Of a stretch of 64,000 nucleotides of DNA, positions 43,596-52,521 are shown piece by piece. The stretch is from assembly GCA_963819385.1 (NCBI GenBank), contig CAWFVV010000006.1, positions 124,001 through 188,000 of the forward strand. The letters are read 5' to 3'. This DNA comes from JAVDCA01 sp963819385. GTDB taxonomy: Bacteria > Pseudomonadota > Alphaproteobacteria > Rhizobiales > Xanthobacteraceae. The notes under the pieces are model-generated. The model was given only the letters and a program-made list of their open reading frames with translations, did not search any database and was not told where the DNA came from. The translations under genes and the position numbers were made by a program. How positions within the stretch are numbered: the stretch's first letter is position 1; the number at the start of each line of letters is the position of its first letter.

Positions 43596-44345
43596 CTACG
43601 GCTGCACCTCAAATCCTTTTTCGGTCCACACCTTCGCGGCGTCGGCACCGCCAAGCACGCGCACCAATGCGGCCGCCGCCTCGCCGGCCGTGCTGTCGCG
43701 CAACACCCCGGCGGAAAAGCGTTCGCTGCCGAGCAGCGGCGGCGGCAGCCGCCCCGCGACCTTGACGCCGCGCGTCGACACGATGGTGCTGATGAACGTG
43801 ATCCCGAGCTCTGCGTCGCCCTTGGCGACAGTCGCGACGATCTCGTGGCTGCCCCGCCGCAACACCGCCTTGGCGTTGACGGCCTGCGCGAGCCCGAGGC
43901 GCTCGAGCTCCTGCCCCAGATAGGTGCCGAACGCGCCACCGGTCTTCGGATCCGTATAGGCAATCGAGCGGGCGCCGAGCAGCGCGGCACGGAATTTTTC
44001 GAGTGTCGACACGTCGGGAACGGCCGCGCCCTCGCGGACCGCTACGCCTGTGAGCGTCGCGGCGACCCGCGCATGCACCTTCACCTTGCCGTCGCGCGCC
44101 ATCTCGTCGATCGCATCGGTCGTCAGCACCACCACATCCGCATGCTCGCCGTCGGCAAGCCGCTTGCGGATGGCGCCGACCGTGCTGTAGGCGAGTGTCA
44201 CCGTATGACCGCTGTCGTGCGCATAGGCGGCGACCAGCGGATCGAGGGCATCCTGCAGCACGAGAGCCGCAAGCACCTTCATGTCGGCGGCGCTCGCCGC
44301 ACTCGCCATCACGGTGATCAGGGCCGCCACGACGATGCGAAGCAT
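43596..44345 (-). CDS. ModA-like periplasmic substrate-binding protein
   Basis: A 249-residue binding protein. Signal peptide MLRIVVAALITVMASAASAA, then LAALVLQDALDPLVAAYAH, DVVVLTTDAIDEMARDG and GSHEIVATVAKGDAELGIT, the type II fold shared by molybdate binding proteins (ModA) and similar anion binders. No permease or ATPase gene is adjacent, so it is either orphan or works with a distant transporter. The LysR gene lies 48 bp upstream on the same strand. Confidence 0.85.
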   Translation of the reverse strand: MLRIVVAALITVMASAASAADMKVLAALVLQDALDPLVAAYAHDSGHTVTLAYSTVGAIRKRLADGEHADVVVLTTDAIDEMARDGKVKVHARVAATLTGVAVREGAAVPDVSTLEKFRAALLGARSIAYTDPKTGGAFGTYLGQELERLGLAQAVNAKAVLRRGSHEIVATVAKGDAELGITFISTIVSTRGVKVAGRLPPPLLGSERFSAGVLRDSTAGEAAAALVRVLGGADAAKVWTEKGFEVQP

Positions 44346-44393
44346 GCATTTCCTCCCAACTGATGCCGGCGCGCATCGCGCGAGAACTATTCC

Positions 44394-45311
44394 CTACGGC
44401 GCGCCAATGCCTGTGCGGCCGACCGGCGTGCCGGCGGCCTTGGTCATCTCGCCGAGCAGGACGCGCAGCCCACGGTCGATCACCTTATCCTTGCGCAGCA
44501 CATAGGCGAGCTCGCGCGTGAGCGCCGGCCGCAGCGGGCACACGACCGCCGAGCGCGCGACCTGCGTGAGCGACAGCCTGGGGAGGATCGAGGCACCGAG
44601 CCCGCTTGCGACCAGCACCTTGATCGCCTCGACGCTGCCAAGCTCCATGATCGGGCTCGCGGCGACGCCCGCGCGCTCGAACCAGTTATCGACGATCGTA
44701 CGCGTGTTGCCGCCGGTCTCGTAGAGGATGAGCGGCAGCCTCGCGAGCTGCGCCGCGCCGATCGCGGCCGCCTTGGGCGCGAGCGCTTTTGGAACGAGCG
44801 CGAGCAGCGGGTCCGCCATCAGATGTGTCTGCACCACCGAGCGGCCGGTCCGAACCGGCCGGGTGACGAGCGCGACGTCGAGGGCGCCGGCCTCGAGCCG
44901 ATCAAGCATGTCGCGTGTGTTGCCGGTCGCGACCGTCACCTCGAGCCGCGGCATACGCCGCTTCACGCGCGCCAGGATGTCGGGCAGCAAATAGATGCAG
45001 GCGGTCGCTCCGGTACCGAGCCGCAGGCGTCCGGTCTCCCCGTCGCGGAATTCGGCCGCCGCCGCGACGATGTCCTCCGCGGCGCTCTGGGCGCGCCGCG
45101 CCGCCGCCAGGATCGCCTCGCCGGCGCGCGTCGGGATGATCTTGCCCTTGGCACGATCGAGCAGCCGCACGCCGAGCGCACGTTCGAGGTCGCGGAGCTG
45201 CTGGCTCGCCGCCGGCTGCGAGAGATGCAGCGCTTTTGCGGCCAACGTGACGCTTCCGGTCTCCACCGCCGACAGAAAAGTCATGAGCTGGCGCAAGGTC
45301 GGGTGAGCCAT
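44394..45311 (-). CDS. LysR family transcriptional regulator
   Basis: A 305-residue regulator. The N-terminal winged helix (LRQLMTFLSAVETGSVTLAA, KALHLSQPAASQQLRDLE) is canonical; the effector domain follows (RLRLGTGATACIYLLPDIL, ALVTRPVRTGRSVVQ). The Met at 45311 gives the standard start. It lies directly upstream of, and on the same strand as, the ModA-like gene, not divergent, so joint transcription with it is possible. The inducer is unknown. Confidence 0.93.
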   Translation of the reverse strand: MAHPTLRQLMTFLSAVETGSVTLAAKALHLSQPAASQQLRDLERALGVRLLDRAKGKIIPTRAGEAILAAARRAQSAAEDIVAAAAEFRDGETGRLRLGTGATACIYLLPDILARVKRRMPRLEVTVATGNTRDMLDRLEAGALDVALVTRPVRTGRSVVQTHLMADPLLALVPKALAPKAAAIGAAQLARLPLILYETGGNTRTIVDNWFERAGVAASPIMELGSVEAIKVLVASGLGASILPRLSLTQVARSAVVCPLRPALTRELAYVLRKDKVIDRGLRVLLGEMTKAAGTPVGRTGIGAP

Positions 45312-45501
45312 GCGCCGCAGCCTAGCGCATGTCCCGGCGAAATGGATACCGGTCCACCGGCTCGTGCATGCGCGGCTGCAAGATTTTCTGATGCGGCGCA
45401 TTGGATAAATCTGCTTTTCAAACCGCCCGTCTCGCTCGATGTTGCCGGTGCGACGCCGCGAGCAAGCGGCGGAGATCCAGATGAATGACTTGGTCCCCCC
45501 G

Positions 45502-46066
45502 ATGCCTTGCCTGATTCGCGAACTCGAGAGATGCGGACATCGCGGCAGTCTGCGCGATCTACGGCCATCACGTGCGGCACGGCTCGGCCTCGTTCGAGGA
45601 GGAGCCGCCCTCCGCCGAGGAGCTCGCGCGCCGTCGCGCCGACGTGCTCGGCCGCGGCCTGCCCTATCTGGTGGCCGAGATCGACGGCGAGGTCGTCGGC
45701 TACGCCTATGCGTCCCCCTACCGGGCGCGTTCCGCCTATCGGTTCTCGATCGAGAATTCCGTCTATGTGGACCACCGCCGCCACCGCCGCGGCATCGGGC
45801 GCGCGTTGCTCGCGGCGCTGATCGAGCGTTGCGAGCGCGGCGCCCGGCGCCAGATGATCGCGGTGATCGGCGACAGTGCCAACGTCTCCTCGATTGCCCT
45901 GCACGAGCAGCTCGGCTTCCGCATGGTCGGGACCTTGCGCTCGGTGGGCTTCAAGTTTGGCCGCTGGGTCGATACGGTGTTGATGCAGCGCGAGCTCGGC
46001 GCCGGCGGCCGGACGTTGCAGCGCGACGTGACGCGAGACGAAGAGATCGGAATCAACGGTGGATGA
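45502..46066 (+). pseudogene. GNAT acetyltransferase (phosphinothricin-type), frameshifted
   Basis: A 187-residue acetyltransferase would result if one base is removed. The ATG at 45502 opens MPCLIR, then an extra A at 45520-45522 shifts frame; deleting it gives IRDSRDADIAAVCAIYGHHV, the typical family N-terminus. The rest (HGSASFEEEPPSAEE, VAEIDGEVVGYAYASPYR, YVDHRRHRRGIGRALLAAL, GFKFGRWVDTVLMQRELG) is intact, including the acetyl-CoA P-loop RRGIGRA. It overlaps the start of the MFS exporter gene. Real decay and sequence error are both possible. Confidence 0.85.
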
Positions 46067-47249
46067 GGTTCTCGATGCCGGCGCAGCGCCATCCCGCACC
46101 CGCGTCGTTGCCATGCTCGGGGTCGCGCAGACCCTGGCCTGGGGCTCGAGCTACTACCTGCCGGCGATCCTGGCCGAGCCGATGGCGGCCGGCGCCGGCC
46201 TCTCGCCCGGCTGGGTCTTCGCCGCTTTCTCGGCGTCGTTGCTGATCGCTGCCTTCGCGGGACCGTTCATCGGCCGTGCGATCGACCGGCACGGCGGCCG
46301 CGGCATCCTGGCGCTGTCGAGCCTCGTGCTCGCGGCCGGGCTCTTTGCGCTCGCGGCCGCCAACGGCCCCGTCAGCCTGTTCGCGGCCTGGGCCATTGTC
46401 GGGGTCGGCATGGCGCTCGGCCTCTATGACGCGGCCTTTGCGGCGCTCGCCTCGTTCTATGGAGCGCAGGCGCGCGGCCCGATCACAGGCATCACCCTGA
46501 TGGCCGGCTTTGCCTCGACGGTGAGCTGGCCGCTGACGTCCCTGCTCAACGACGCTGTCGGCTGGCGCGAGACCTGCCTGATCTGGGGCGCACTCAATCT
46601 GCTGGTCGGCTTGCCGCTCAATGCCCTGCTGCCGCGCTCGACGCGCCATGCCGGCGCGCCGACTCCGGGCCGTCCGCGCGTCGGCTGGCATCCGCGCCGC
46701 GAGATGCTGCTGCTCGCCTTCGTGTTCGCGGCCTCGTGGTTCGTCACCGGCTCCATGGCGGCGCACCTGCCCGACCTGCTCGAACGGGCCGGGGCGACGC
46801 CGTTCGCCGCCATCGCGGCCGCCGCCCTCGTCGGCCCCGCGCAGGTCGCGGCGCGGCTCGTCGAATTCGTGCTGCTGCGGCGAATTCATCCGCTCGTATC
46901 GGCGCGGATTGCGGCCGCGTTGCATCCGATCGGCGCCGCCGTCCTCGTGGTCGCGGGGGCGGCAGGCGCCACGCCGTTCGCAATCCTCTATGGCGCCGGC
47001 AACGGCCTCCTCACCATCGCGCGCGGCACCGTGCCGCTCGCGCTGTTCGGCCCCAACGCCTATGGCGAGCGCACCGGCCTGCTCGGCGCGCCGGCGCGCG
47101 CCGCGCAGGCGCTTGCGCCACTGTTGTTCGGGCTCCTGCTCGGCACCATGGGCTTGGCGGCGGTTTTCGTCTCCGCCGGCCTCTGTCTCGCCGCGCTTGG
47201 TGCCCTGCTCTGCCTGCGCAAGAGCACGAATACCTTGGCCGAGCCGTAG
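46059..47249 (+). CDS. MFS transporter, 12-helix type
   Basis: A 396-residue inner-membrane transporter with about twelve helices. The loop-2/3 motif is weak (GRAIDRHGGRG), as in several MFS families. Blocks include VAQTLAWGSSYYLPAILAEP and WAIVGVGMALGLYDAAFAAL. It starts with GTG at 46059, 8 bp inside the end of the GNAT gene, so the two are translationally coupled and may act together, e.g. acetylation plus export of a toxic compound. Substrate unknown. Confidence 0.88.
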   Translation: MDEVLDAGAAPSRTRVVAMLGVAQTLAWGSSYYLPAILAEPMAAGAGLSPGWVFAAFSASLLIAAFAGPFIGRAIDRHGGRGILALSSLVLAAGLFALAAANGPVSLFAAWAIVGVGMALGLYDAAFAALASFYGAQARGPITGITLMAGFASTVSWPLTSLLNDAVGWRETCLIWGALNLLVGLPLNALLPRSTRHAGAPTPGRPRVGWHPRREMLLLAFVFAASWFVTGSMAAHLPDLLERAGATPFAAIAAAALVGPAQVAARLVEFVLLRRIHPLVSARIAAALHPIGAAVLVVAGAAGATPFAILYGAGNGLLTIARGTVPLALFGPNAYGERTGLLGAPARAAQALAPLLFGLLLGTMGLAAVFVSAGLCLAALGALLCLRKSTNTLAEP

Positions 47250-47480
47250 GCGCGCCGGACCGACACCTAGCCTCCGCATAGCGGAAGAGCGGCATCACGG
47301 ATACCGCGAACGCGCGACGCAACGATAGTCAAAGAAACCCCGACGCCGTGACCCACGTGAGTTGTCCGCCCGGCAACCATCCGCCGAGCATGGGCATGTG
47401 CAGCCGGGCAAATTGCCGCCAATAAGCGAAGGATTCCGGCCGGCGCAGCGGCTTTCGCGGCGCCGGCCGGCGGACACGTG

Positions 47481-47798
47481 CTAGAAATTTCCGCACGCGG
47501 AGCCGAGACCACCGAGGATGTCGTGGCAGGTGTCGCCCGTGTCGGGATCGATCCAGGTCTTCTCGACCTTGGTGTAGTCGAAGCGCCAGCCGCGGCCGCG
47601 CATGCAGCGCTTATAGGCCGGTGAGGTCGGCACGCCGTCGCGGTCGGGGCCGACGCGGTCGGAGCAGTATTGCGCGTCGGCGGCGAGCGCATCGTTGTCG
47701 CGCGGCTGCTTCAGCAGGTTGGTGTAGTGGGACATGTCCGCCTGCGCCGCAAGCGCGCTGCCGAGCAGCAGCACCGTCGCCAGGATCATCCGTTTCAT
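47481..47798 (-). CDS. Small secreted protein with RGRGW motif
   Basis: A 105-residue exported protein. Signal peptide MKRMILATVLLLGSALAAQA is followed by DAQYCSDRVGPDRDGVPTSP, AYKRCMRGRGWRFDYTKV and CHDILGGLGSACGNF, with four Cys. The Met at 47798 was chosen because GGAG precedes it and it gives the signal peptide. Small periplasmic proteins with a YKRCMR.RGW block are frequent in Bradyrhizobiaceae; the function is unknown. Confidence 0.8.
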   Translation of the reverse strand: MKRMILATVLLLGSALAAQADMSHYTNLLKQPRDNDALAADAQYCSDRVGPDRDGVPTSPAYKRCMRGRGWRFDYTKVEKTWIDPDTGDTCHDILGGLGSACGNF

Positions 47799-47877
47799 GA
47801 CATTTCTCCATGTTGGCGCGACACCGGTCGCACTTATCCGTCGCCCCCCGCATGGGCTCGGGTTCACGGCTGCTCGA

Positions 47878-48075
47878 TTACAAATCGGCAAGATCGCCCG
47901 CGAGAGCCAATCGCGCAGCGGCATGCGCCTTGTCGGCGGCAACCTGGACGAAGCCGGCCCGGTTAAGATCGAGCGCCAACTCGATCAATTCGGGCCATGA
48001 GGGTGGGCGTTGACGTCGTCGACCCTTTTCAGGGGAATCCGGCAGTTCGCCGCCACAATTTCCATTTGTATCCAT
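47878..48075 (-). CDS. Possible 65-residue hypothetical protein
   Basis: The frame 47878-48075 encodes MDTNGNCGGELPDSPEKG, a basic linker and a coding-like helical C-terminus (ELIELALDLNRAGFVQVAA, DKAHAAARLALAGDLADL). The upstream continuation to 48426 is Cys/Arg-rich nonsense, so the ATG at 48075 is preferred, though its ribosome-binding site is weak. The region 48076-48240 above it is the most AT-rich stretch nearby, as for a promoter. No family recognised. Confidence 0.45.
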   Translation of the reverse strand: MDTNGNCGGELPDSPEKGRRRQRPPSWPELIELALDLNRAGFVQVAADKAHAAARLALAGDLADL

Positions 48076-48362
48076 GAAATCAACAATTCCGCACTTCCGT
48101 ATGCACCAATAAGTAGTATGCTGGATGCTGCCGTTCGCCGCACAGGCCGTAAAAAATTTTGCTATCGGCGAACAAGAGCGTGAACCTGCGGCCCTTCTCG
48201 AAGACCACTTAGTTATCTGAACGAGAATTCGACGTCTGGGAAAGCACGGCGCCCGGACGGATTCGAAGGCGTCTTTCGGTCCGAAAAAGGTCGCCGAGAT
48301 TCCCGCAGCCGCAGCGCGGCTGCGCGCAACATATTCAACAGCGTTTGGTGGAGGCGACAACG

Positions 48363-50030
48363 ATGAGCGACAGGAAGGTTTTTTCCGACAGCGTGACGGC
48401 GTTACCCGACGAGGGACTAACGGCACACGGATTGATGGTTGCGGCCGCGCAGCCCGAGCATCGCAAGGAGAAGATGAAGCTCCTGTTCTCGCTGGCGATT
48501 CCGGCGAGCACCCAAGCGGACCTGGAGGCCCGCGTCGCCAAGGGCGAGGTCGTGCCGCCGGACGAGCTCAACCGCAAATATGCCGCCGACGCGGGCGGCA
48601 GGAAGGCCCTCGAGGCCTGGCTCAAGACGCAAGGATACAAGGTAACGAACACGACGCCTGACAACACGAGCGTCTACGCCGAGGCCACCGTCGACAAGAT
48701 CGCGAGCAGCCTCGCGGTCAACATGGTAAGGGTCACCAAGGACGGGGTGACCTACAACGCCGCGCAAAATGCCCCGAGCATGCCGGCTGATGTAGCCAAA
48801 GACGTGCATGCAATCGTCGGGCTGCAGCCGTTCCGCCACGCGCACAAGCACTTCCGCATGTGTACGCCGGCCGACGGCAACCGAATGGATCCTGTGTCGG
48901 GGCGAGCCAACAAGCCCGCACGCGCCAAGACGGCGACCAAGCGCGGCGGGGCGACAGCCGTGCCGACGCCGAACGTCAAGAACGCGCCACCCTATCTGGT
49001 CAGCGAGATCCTCAAGGCCTATGGCGCCGACGGGCTTTCCGTCACCGGCAAAGGCCAAACGATCGGGATCCTGATCGACACGTTTCCGTCCGATGCGGAC
49101 CTGAAGCTGTTTTGGCAGAAGAACGGCCTCAAGGTCACGATCAAGCAGATCGAGAAGATCAACGTCAACAATGTGCCTTTGCCCACGCAAGAGGGCGAAG
49201 AGACGCTCGATGCGGAGTGGACGAGCGGGATCGCGTCCGGCGCGACCATCCGGATCTACGCGACCGGCTCGCTCCAGTTCGTGAATCTCGACGCCGGGCT
49301 CGACCGCATCATCGCCGATCTCGCCAGCCAGCCCGACATGCGGCAGGTCTCGATCAGCCTCGGCCTCGGCGAGACCTTCATGGGAGGACCGAGCGGCGAG
49401 GTCGCGGCCCAGCATCAGAAGCTGTTGCGCCTCGCCGCGGCGGGCGTGAACGTATTCGTCTCGACCGGGGACGCCGGCTCGAACCCGGACAATACGGGAC
49501 ACAGCCCGACCGGCCCGCTGCAAGCCGAGTACGAGTCGTCCGACCCGTGCGTCATCGCGGTCGGCGGCACGAGCCTGTCCTTGAGCCCGAATGGCCAGGT
49601 TGCGAGCGAAACCGGCTGGAGCAGCGGCGGCGGCGGCAAGAGCATGTTCTTCAAGAAGCCTGTCTGGCAAAAAGGGGCCGGCGTGCCGGCCGATAACGCA
49701 CGCCATGTCCCCGACGTGTGCGCTGCGGCCGACCCCAACACCGGCGCACTTCTCGTGCTGCATGGGAGCGTCACGCAAATCGGCGGCACGAGCTGGAGCG
49801 CGCCGATCTGGGCCGGCTTCTGCGCGCTGATCAACGAAGCCCGCAAGAAGGCCGGCAAGCCGTCCCTGCCCTTCCTCAATCCGCTCCTCTATCCGCTGAT
49901 GGGGACAAGCTGCTTCCGCGACATCACGGCCGGCAGCAACGGCGCCTTCAAGGCCGGCCCGGGCTACGACATGGTGACCGGAATCGGTGCGCCCAACGTC
50001 AAGCAGCTCATCGCCAAGCTGACGTCATAG
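48363..50030 (+). CDS. S53 family serine-carboxyl peptidase (sedolisin/kumamolisin)
   Basis: A 555-residue peptidase. Residues about 35-155 form the prokumamolisin activation domain. Catalytic residues are Glu279 and Asp283 (GEETLDAEW), oxyanion Asp370 (FVSTGDAGSN) and nucleophile Ser477 (GGTSWSAP). The C-terminal calcium loop (FRDITAGSNGAFKAGPGYD) is intact. No signal peptide is visible, although S53 enzymes normally act in acid outside the cell. GGAGG sits 8 nt before ATG. A hairpin follows, then a phosphorylase-superfamily gene. Confidence 0.93.
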   Translation: MSDRKVFSDSVTALPDEGLTAHGLMVAAAQPEHRKEKMKLLFSLAIPASTQADLEARVAKGEVVPPDELNRKYAADAGGRKALEAWLKTQGYKVTNTTPDNTSVYAEATVDKIASSLAVNMVRVTKDGVTYNAAQNAPSMPADVAKDVHAIVGLQPFRHAHKHFRMCTPADGNRMDPVSGRANKPARAKTATKRGGATAVPTPNVKNAPPYLVSEILKAYGADGLSVTGKGQTIGILIDTFPSDADLKLFWQKNGLKVTIKQIEKINVNNVPLPTQEGEETLDAEWTSGIASGATIRIYATGSLQFVNLDAGLDRIIADLASQPDMRQVSISLGLGETFMGGPSGEVAAQHQKLLRLAAAGVNVFVSTGDAGSNPDNTGHSPTGPLQAEYESSDPCVIAVGGTSLSLSPNGQVASETGWSSGGGGKSMFFKKPVWQKGAGVPADNARHVPDVCAAADPNTGALLVLHGSVTQIGGTSWSAPIWAGFCALINEARKKAGKPSLPFLNPLLYPLMGTSCFRDITAGSNGAFKAGPGYDMVTGIGAPNVKQLIAKLTS

Positions 50031-50039
50031 ATCGACCGC

Positions 50040-50063
50040 GGCCTGCCCCTGCCGGGGCAGGCC
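50040..50063 (+). terminator. Hairpin after the S53 peptidase gene
   Basis: GGCCTGCCCC (50040-50049) pairs perfectly with GGGGCAGGCC (50054-50063) around TGCC, 10 bp after the stop codon. No T-run. It could separate the peptidase and phosphorylase messages. Confidence 0.6.
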
Positions 50064-50157
50064 GTCAAACAAACGCCGGCAGCTCGCCTTCGCGGCGACC
50101 GCCGGCCCGACGCGCGTACCGGCATCCACGATACCCCAATGACCAATGGAGCACGCC

Positions 50158-51310
50158 ATGCAAGCAGGCCGTAGTTGGGTCGAGAAGAACCTGGGCTTCG
50201 ACCCGGTCTCGACGCCGCTGCCCACCGAGGCATTCGCAACCGCCGCCGCGACCGCACCGAGCGCCAAGTCCGAGGACTTCCAGCGCGAGATCATCGATTT
50301 CGATTCCGAGTCCCCGGCCGGGCTCGCCTTCATGGCGTTCACGACGTCGACGGGCCTCTCGCGCTTCACCGACATTCCCTGGCCCAAGGGGCTCGCGCCG
50401 GTCCCCGCCACCCGCGCGCCCGGCGGCAGCGACAAGCCGTTGCCGCGCGCCGACGTGCTCGTCGTAACCTGGACCGTCGACGAGGGCCATGCGCTCAGCC
50501 GCGTGCTGACGCCAGGCAAGGATTCGAAGAACGACTACGTCCCCTACACCCACAACTTCGCGACCATCGCCAAGAAGATGCGCAAGGGCTGCCCGGCCCT
50601 GGAGGCGAAACGGCTCGGCACATACTGGACGACGACCATCGGCAAGAAGTCGATCGTCGTGTTCAAGTCCGACTCGCACATGTCGCAGGACGGCCCGCAA
50701 CTGGCCAACATCGACGTCTGGCACCAGTTGATCGACGAGGTGCAGCCGCAGCTCGTGATCACGACCGGCACGGGAGGCGGCGATCGGCAAGCAATTCGAG
50801 GTCGGCGACGTGATCGTCAGCCCGATCGTGCGCTTCGACTGCATCTCCAAGTTCAAGAAGGAGCCGTTCGCCCTGGCGCACTACACGAGCGTGGCGCCGA
50901 AGACGAAGTTCTTCGCGGCCGCGAAGTCCCTGTTCAAGGCCAACGCCGGCCAGCTTCCGCAGACCAACACGCGGGCGCCGAAAATCGTGCGCGTGCCCCA
51001 GAACGGACTGAGCTCCTCCGTGGTGACGACCGATTTCTTCGGCTTCGATACGTCCGACAATCATTTCAAGCTGCAGGGTCTCGGCGACCTGTCCGAGATG
51101 GGAGACGCGGTGCTCGGGCTCGTCGCCCAGCAGATCGGGGCCAAGGCCCCGCGGTGGCTCTGCATCCGCAACGTCTCCGATCCGCAGATCAAGGCGGAGG
51201 GCACGCTCAAGCAGCAGGAGGCCATCGCGGCGCACATCTACAAGGGCTTTGGCCGCTGGAGCTCGGTCTGCAGCGCCATCGTGTGCTGGGCGAGCATCGC
51301 GGCCGAATAG
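50158..51310 (+). pseudogene. Nucleoside phosphorylase-superfamily protein, frameshifted
   Basis: Two reading frames join into a 383-residue protein if one base is removed at about 50776-50784 (GGAGGCGGCGATC). The first half has RADVLVVTWTVDEGHALSRV, FATIAKKM and DEVQPQLVITTGTGG; the second half continues ...AIGKQFEVGDVIVSPIVRFDC, SDNHFKLQGLGDLSEMGDAV and CIRNVSDPQIKAEGTLK. This is the pattern of the phosphorylase/MTAP-SAH nucleosidase fold (ITTGTGG, GDVIVSP, EMGDAV, RNVSD). The GGAG-spaced ATG at 50158 is the start. It may cleave a nucleoside; substrate unknown. Confidence 0.8.
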
Positions 51311-51328
51311 CGGATTGCCTCGCTGGCC

Positions 51329-51362
51329 GCCGAAGTCCGATCACGCGTGATCGGACTTCGGC
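51329..51362. terminator. 34-bp perfect palindrome ending the phosphorylase gene
   Basis: Positions 51329-51362 are a perfect palindrome with 17-bp arms and no spacer, centred at 51345/51346 (GCCGAAGTCCGATCACG and its complement). It stands 19 bp after the stop codon and is followed by TATTGATATTT, so a strong terminator or a cruciform is likely. Confidence 0.8.
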
Positions 51363-51380
51363 CTATTGATATTTGGCCGC

Positions 51381-51424
51381 ATTTCTACGGAAAACCGGTG
51401 GCCACTTTTCCTGAAAATGCTCTA
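51381..51424. repeat. Palindromic repeat family B, copy 4
   Basis: On the minus strand it reads AGAGCATTTTCAGGAAAAGT, then GGCCACCGGTTTTCC and GTAGAAAT, the family-B core (GGAAAAGTGG.ACCGGTTTTCC) being well kept while the outer GATC arms are lost. It lies between the phosphorylase gene and azlD. Confidence 0.8.
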
Positions 51425-51440
51425 GGACGCGGCAGCCCCT

Positions 51441-51785
51441 TCAGCGCGCGAAAACCAGCGCGCCGGCCATGATCGCGGCCGTCGCGACGACGATGCCCGC
51501 CAGCACCGACCGGCGAAACAGCACGAAGGCCGCAAGCCCGAGCGCGGTCGCGCCGAGCCGCAGCCAGATCGGCACGCCGGCGAGCGCGCCCGGCGCGAAG
51601 ATCACCAGCTTGCCGACCACGCCGGTGAGGATCGCGGTCGCCACCGCGCGCGCGAACACGATGATCTCCGAATCCTCGTCGAGCCCGCGCGCCAGCACGA
51701 CACCGAGCATGCGCCAGACCTCGTTCGGCAGGAAGCCGACCAGGATCAGGAGCGCATAGGGCGCGTAGATGCCGAGCGCGCTCAT
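51441..51785 (-). CDS. azlD: AzlD family branched-chain amino acid exporter subunit
   Basis: A 114-residue protein with four hydrophobic helices (ALLILVGFLPNEVWRMLGVV, AVATAILTGVVGKLVIFAPG, ...). It is the small partner of AzlC in the LIV-E type exporter. Its ATG overlaps the azlC stop (ATGA) so the two are translationally coupled. The FLPNEVWR block is typical of AzlD-domain proteins. Confidence 0.88.
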   Translation of the reverse strand: MSALGIYAPYALLILVGFLPNEVWRMLGVVLARGLDEDSEIIVFARAVATAILTGVVGKLVIFAPGALAGVPIWLRLGATALGLAAFVLFRRSVLAGIVVATAAIMAGALVFAR

Positions 51786-52516
51786 CGCAGCCTCGGGCGC
51801 AGGCGCCCCGCCGCATAAGCCGCGACGCCGCCGATGATGCCGGTCCACATGAGATCGAGGCCGACGCCGCGCCATTCGAGCAGCGGCGCCAGCACGAGGC
51901 CGACGACGAGCGCCACCGCGTCGGCGGTGACGCGGGTATTGCGCACCGCCGACATCAGGAACGACATGGGCGAAATGAAGAGCAGCGCCGCGACGACGAA
52001 CTTCGGCATCCCCTGCGCCACGTAATAGCCGACACCGGTCGCAATCGACGCAATCGCCATGAAGCAGACGCCGAGCCCGTTGCCGAAGGCGATGCGCTCG
52101 GCGCGCGGCACTTTCGGCAGCAGCCGCAGCGCCTCGATCCACATGCTGATGGCCGTCAGATGCGCGAGAAGCGTCACGTCGCGCGCGCGCGTCGTCGGCG
52201 TCTTCACCAGCGGCAGCAGCGCAACCACCATGGGCAGGAGCCGCATGGCCGAAAGGCCGACCGCGAGCGCGACTTCGACCGGCGCCGCGCCGGCGCCCAG
52301 CGCCGAGATCAGGATCACCTGGGCGGGCGCCGCCCATATCAGCAGCGTGGTCAGGACCGCCCATGGCAGCGGAAAGCCGAGGTCGTGCGCGAGCGCGCCG
52401 ATGCTCAGATATGAGCCGACCAGCACCAGCGCGAAGACCGAGGTGAGCCCCGCCCGCGCGCCGCCGAGGAAGCCCGAGCCATAGGGGAGCGAGGTGGCAG
52501 GCGTTGCTGATTCCAT
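51782..52516 (-). CDS. azlC: AzlC family branched-chain amino acid exporter
   Basis: A 244-residue membrane protein with about seven helices (GLTSVFALVLVGSYLSIGAL, LSTIL-like TLLIWAAPAQVILISALGAG, SAMRLLPMVVALLP). AzlC and AzlD together export branched-chain amino acids (azaleucine resistance). A 7-bp iterated inverted array lies directly upstream of its start. No regulatory gene beside it. Confidence 0.9.
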   Translation of the reverse strand: MESATPATSLPYGSGFLGGARAGLTSVFALVLVGSYLSIGALAHDLGFPLPWAVLTTLLIWAAPAQVILISALGAGAAPVEVALAVGLSAMRLLPMVVALLPLVKTPTTRARDVTLLAHLTAISMWIEALRLLPKVPRAERIAFGNGLGVCFMAIASIATGVGYYVAQGMPKFVVAALLFISPMSFLMSAVRNTRVTADAVALVVGLVLAPLLEWRGVGLDLMWTGIIGGVAAYAAGRLRPRLR

Positions 52517-52521
52517 GGAGG

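Noticed and set aside
47878..48426. 182-codon minus-strand frame
   Set aside because: Only the last 65 codons look coding; the upstream part is Cys/Arg/Ser-rich nonsense overlapping the peptidase start.
50770..50790. Programmed +1 frameshift in the phosphorylase gene
   Set aside because: No slippery codon-stop context as in known +1 sites, and three unrelated genes show the same kind of break, so error or decay fits better.
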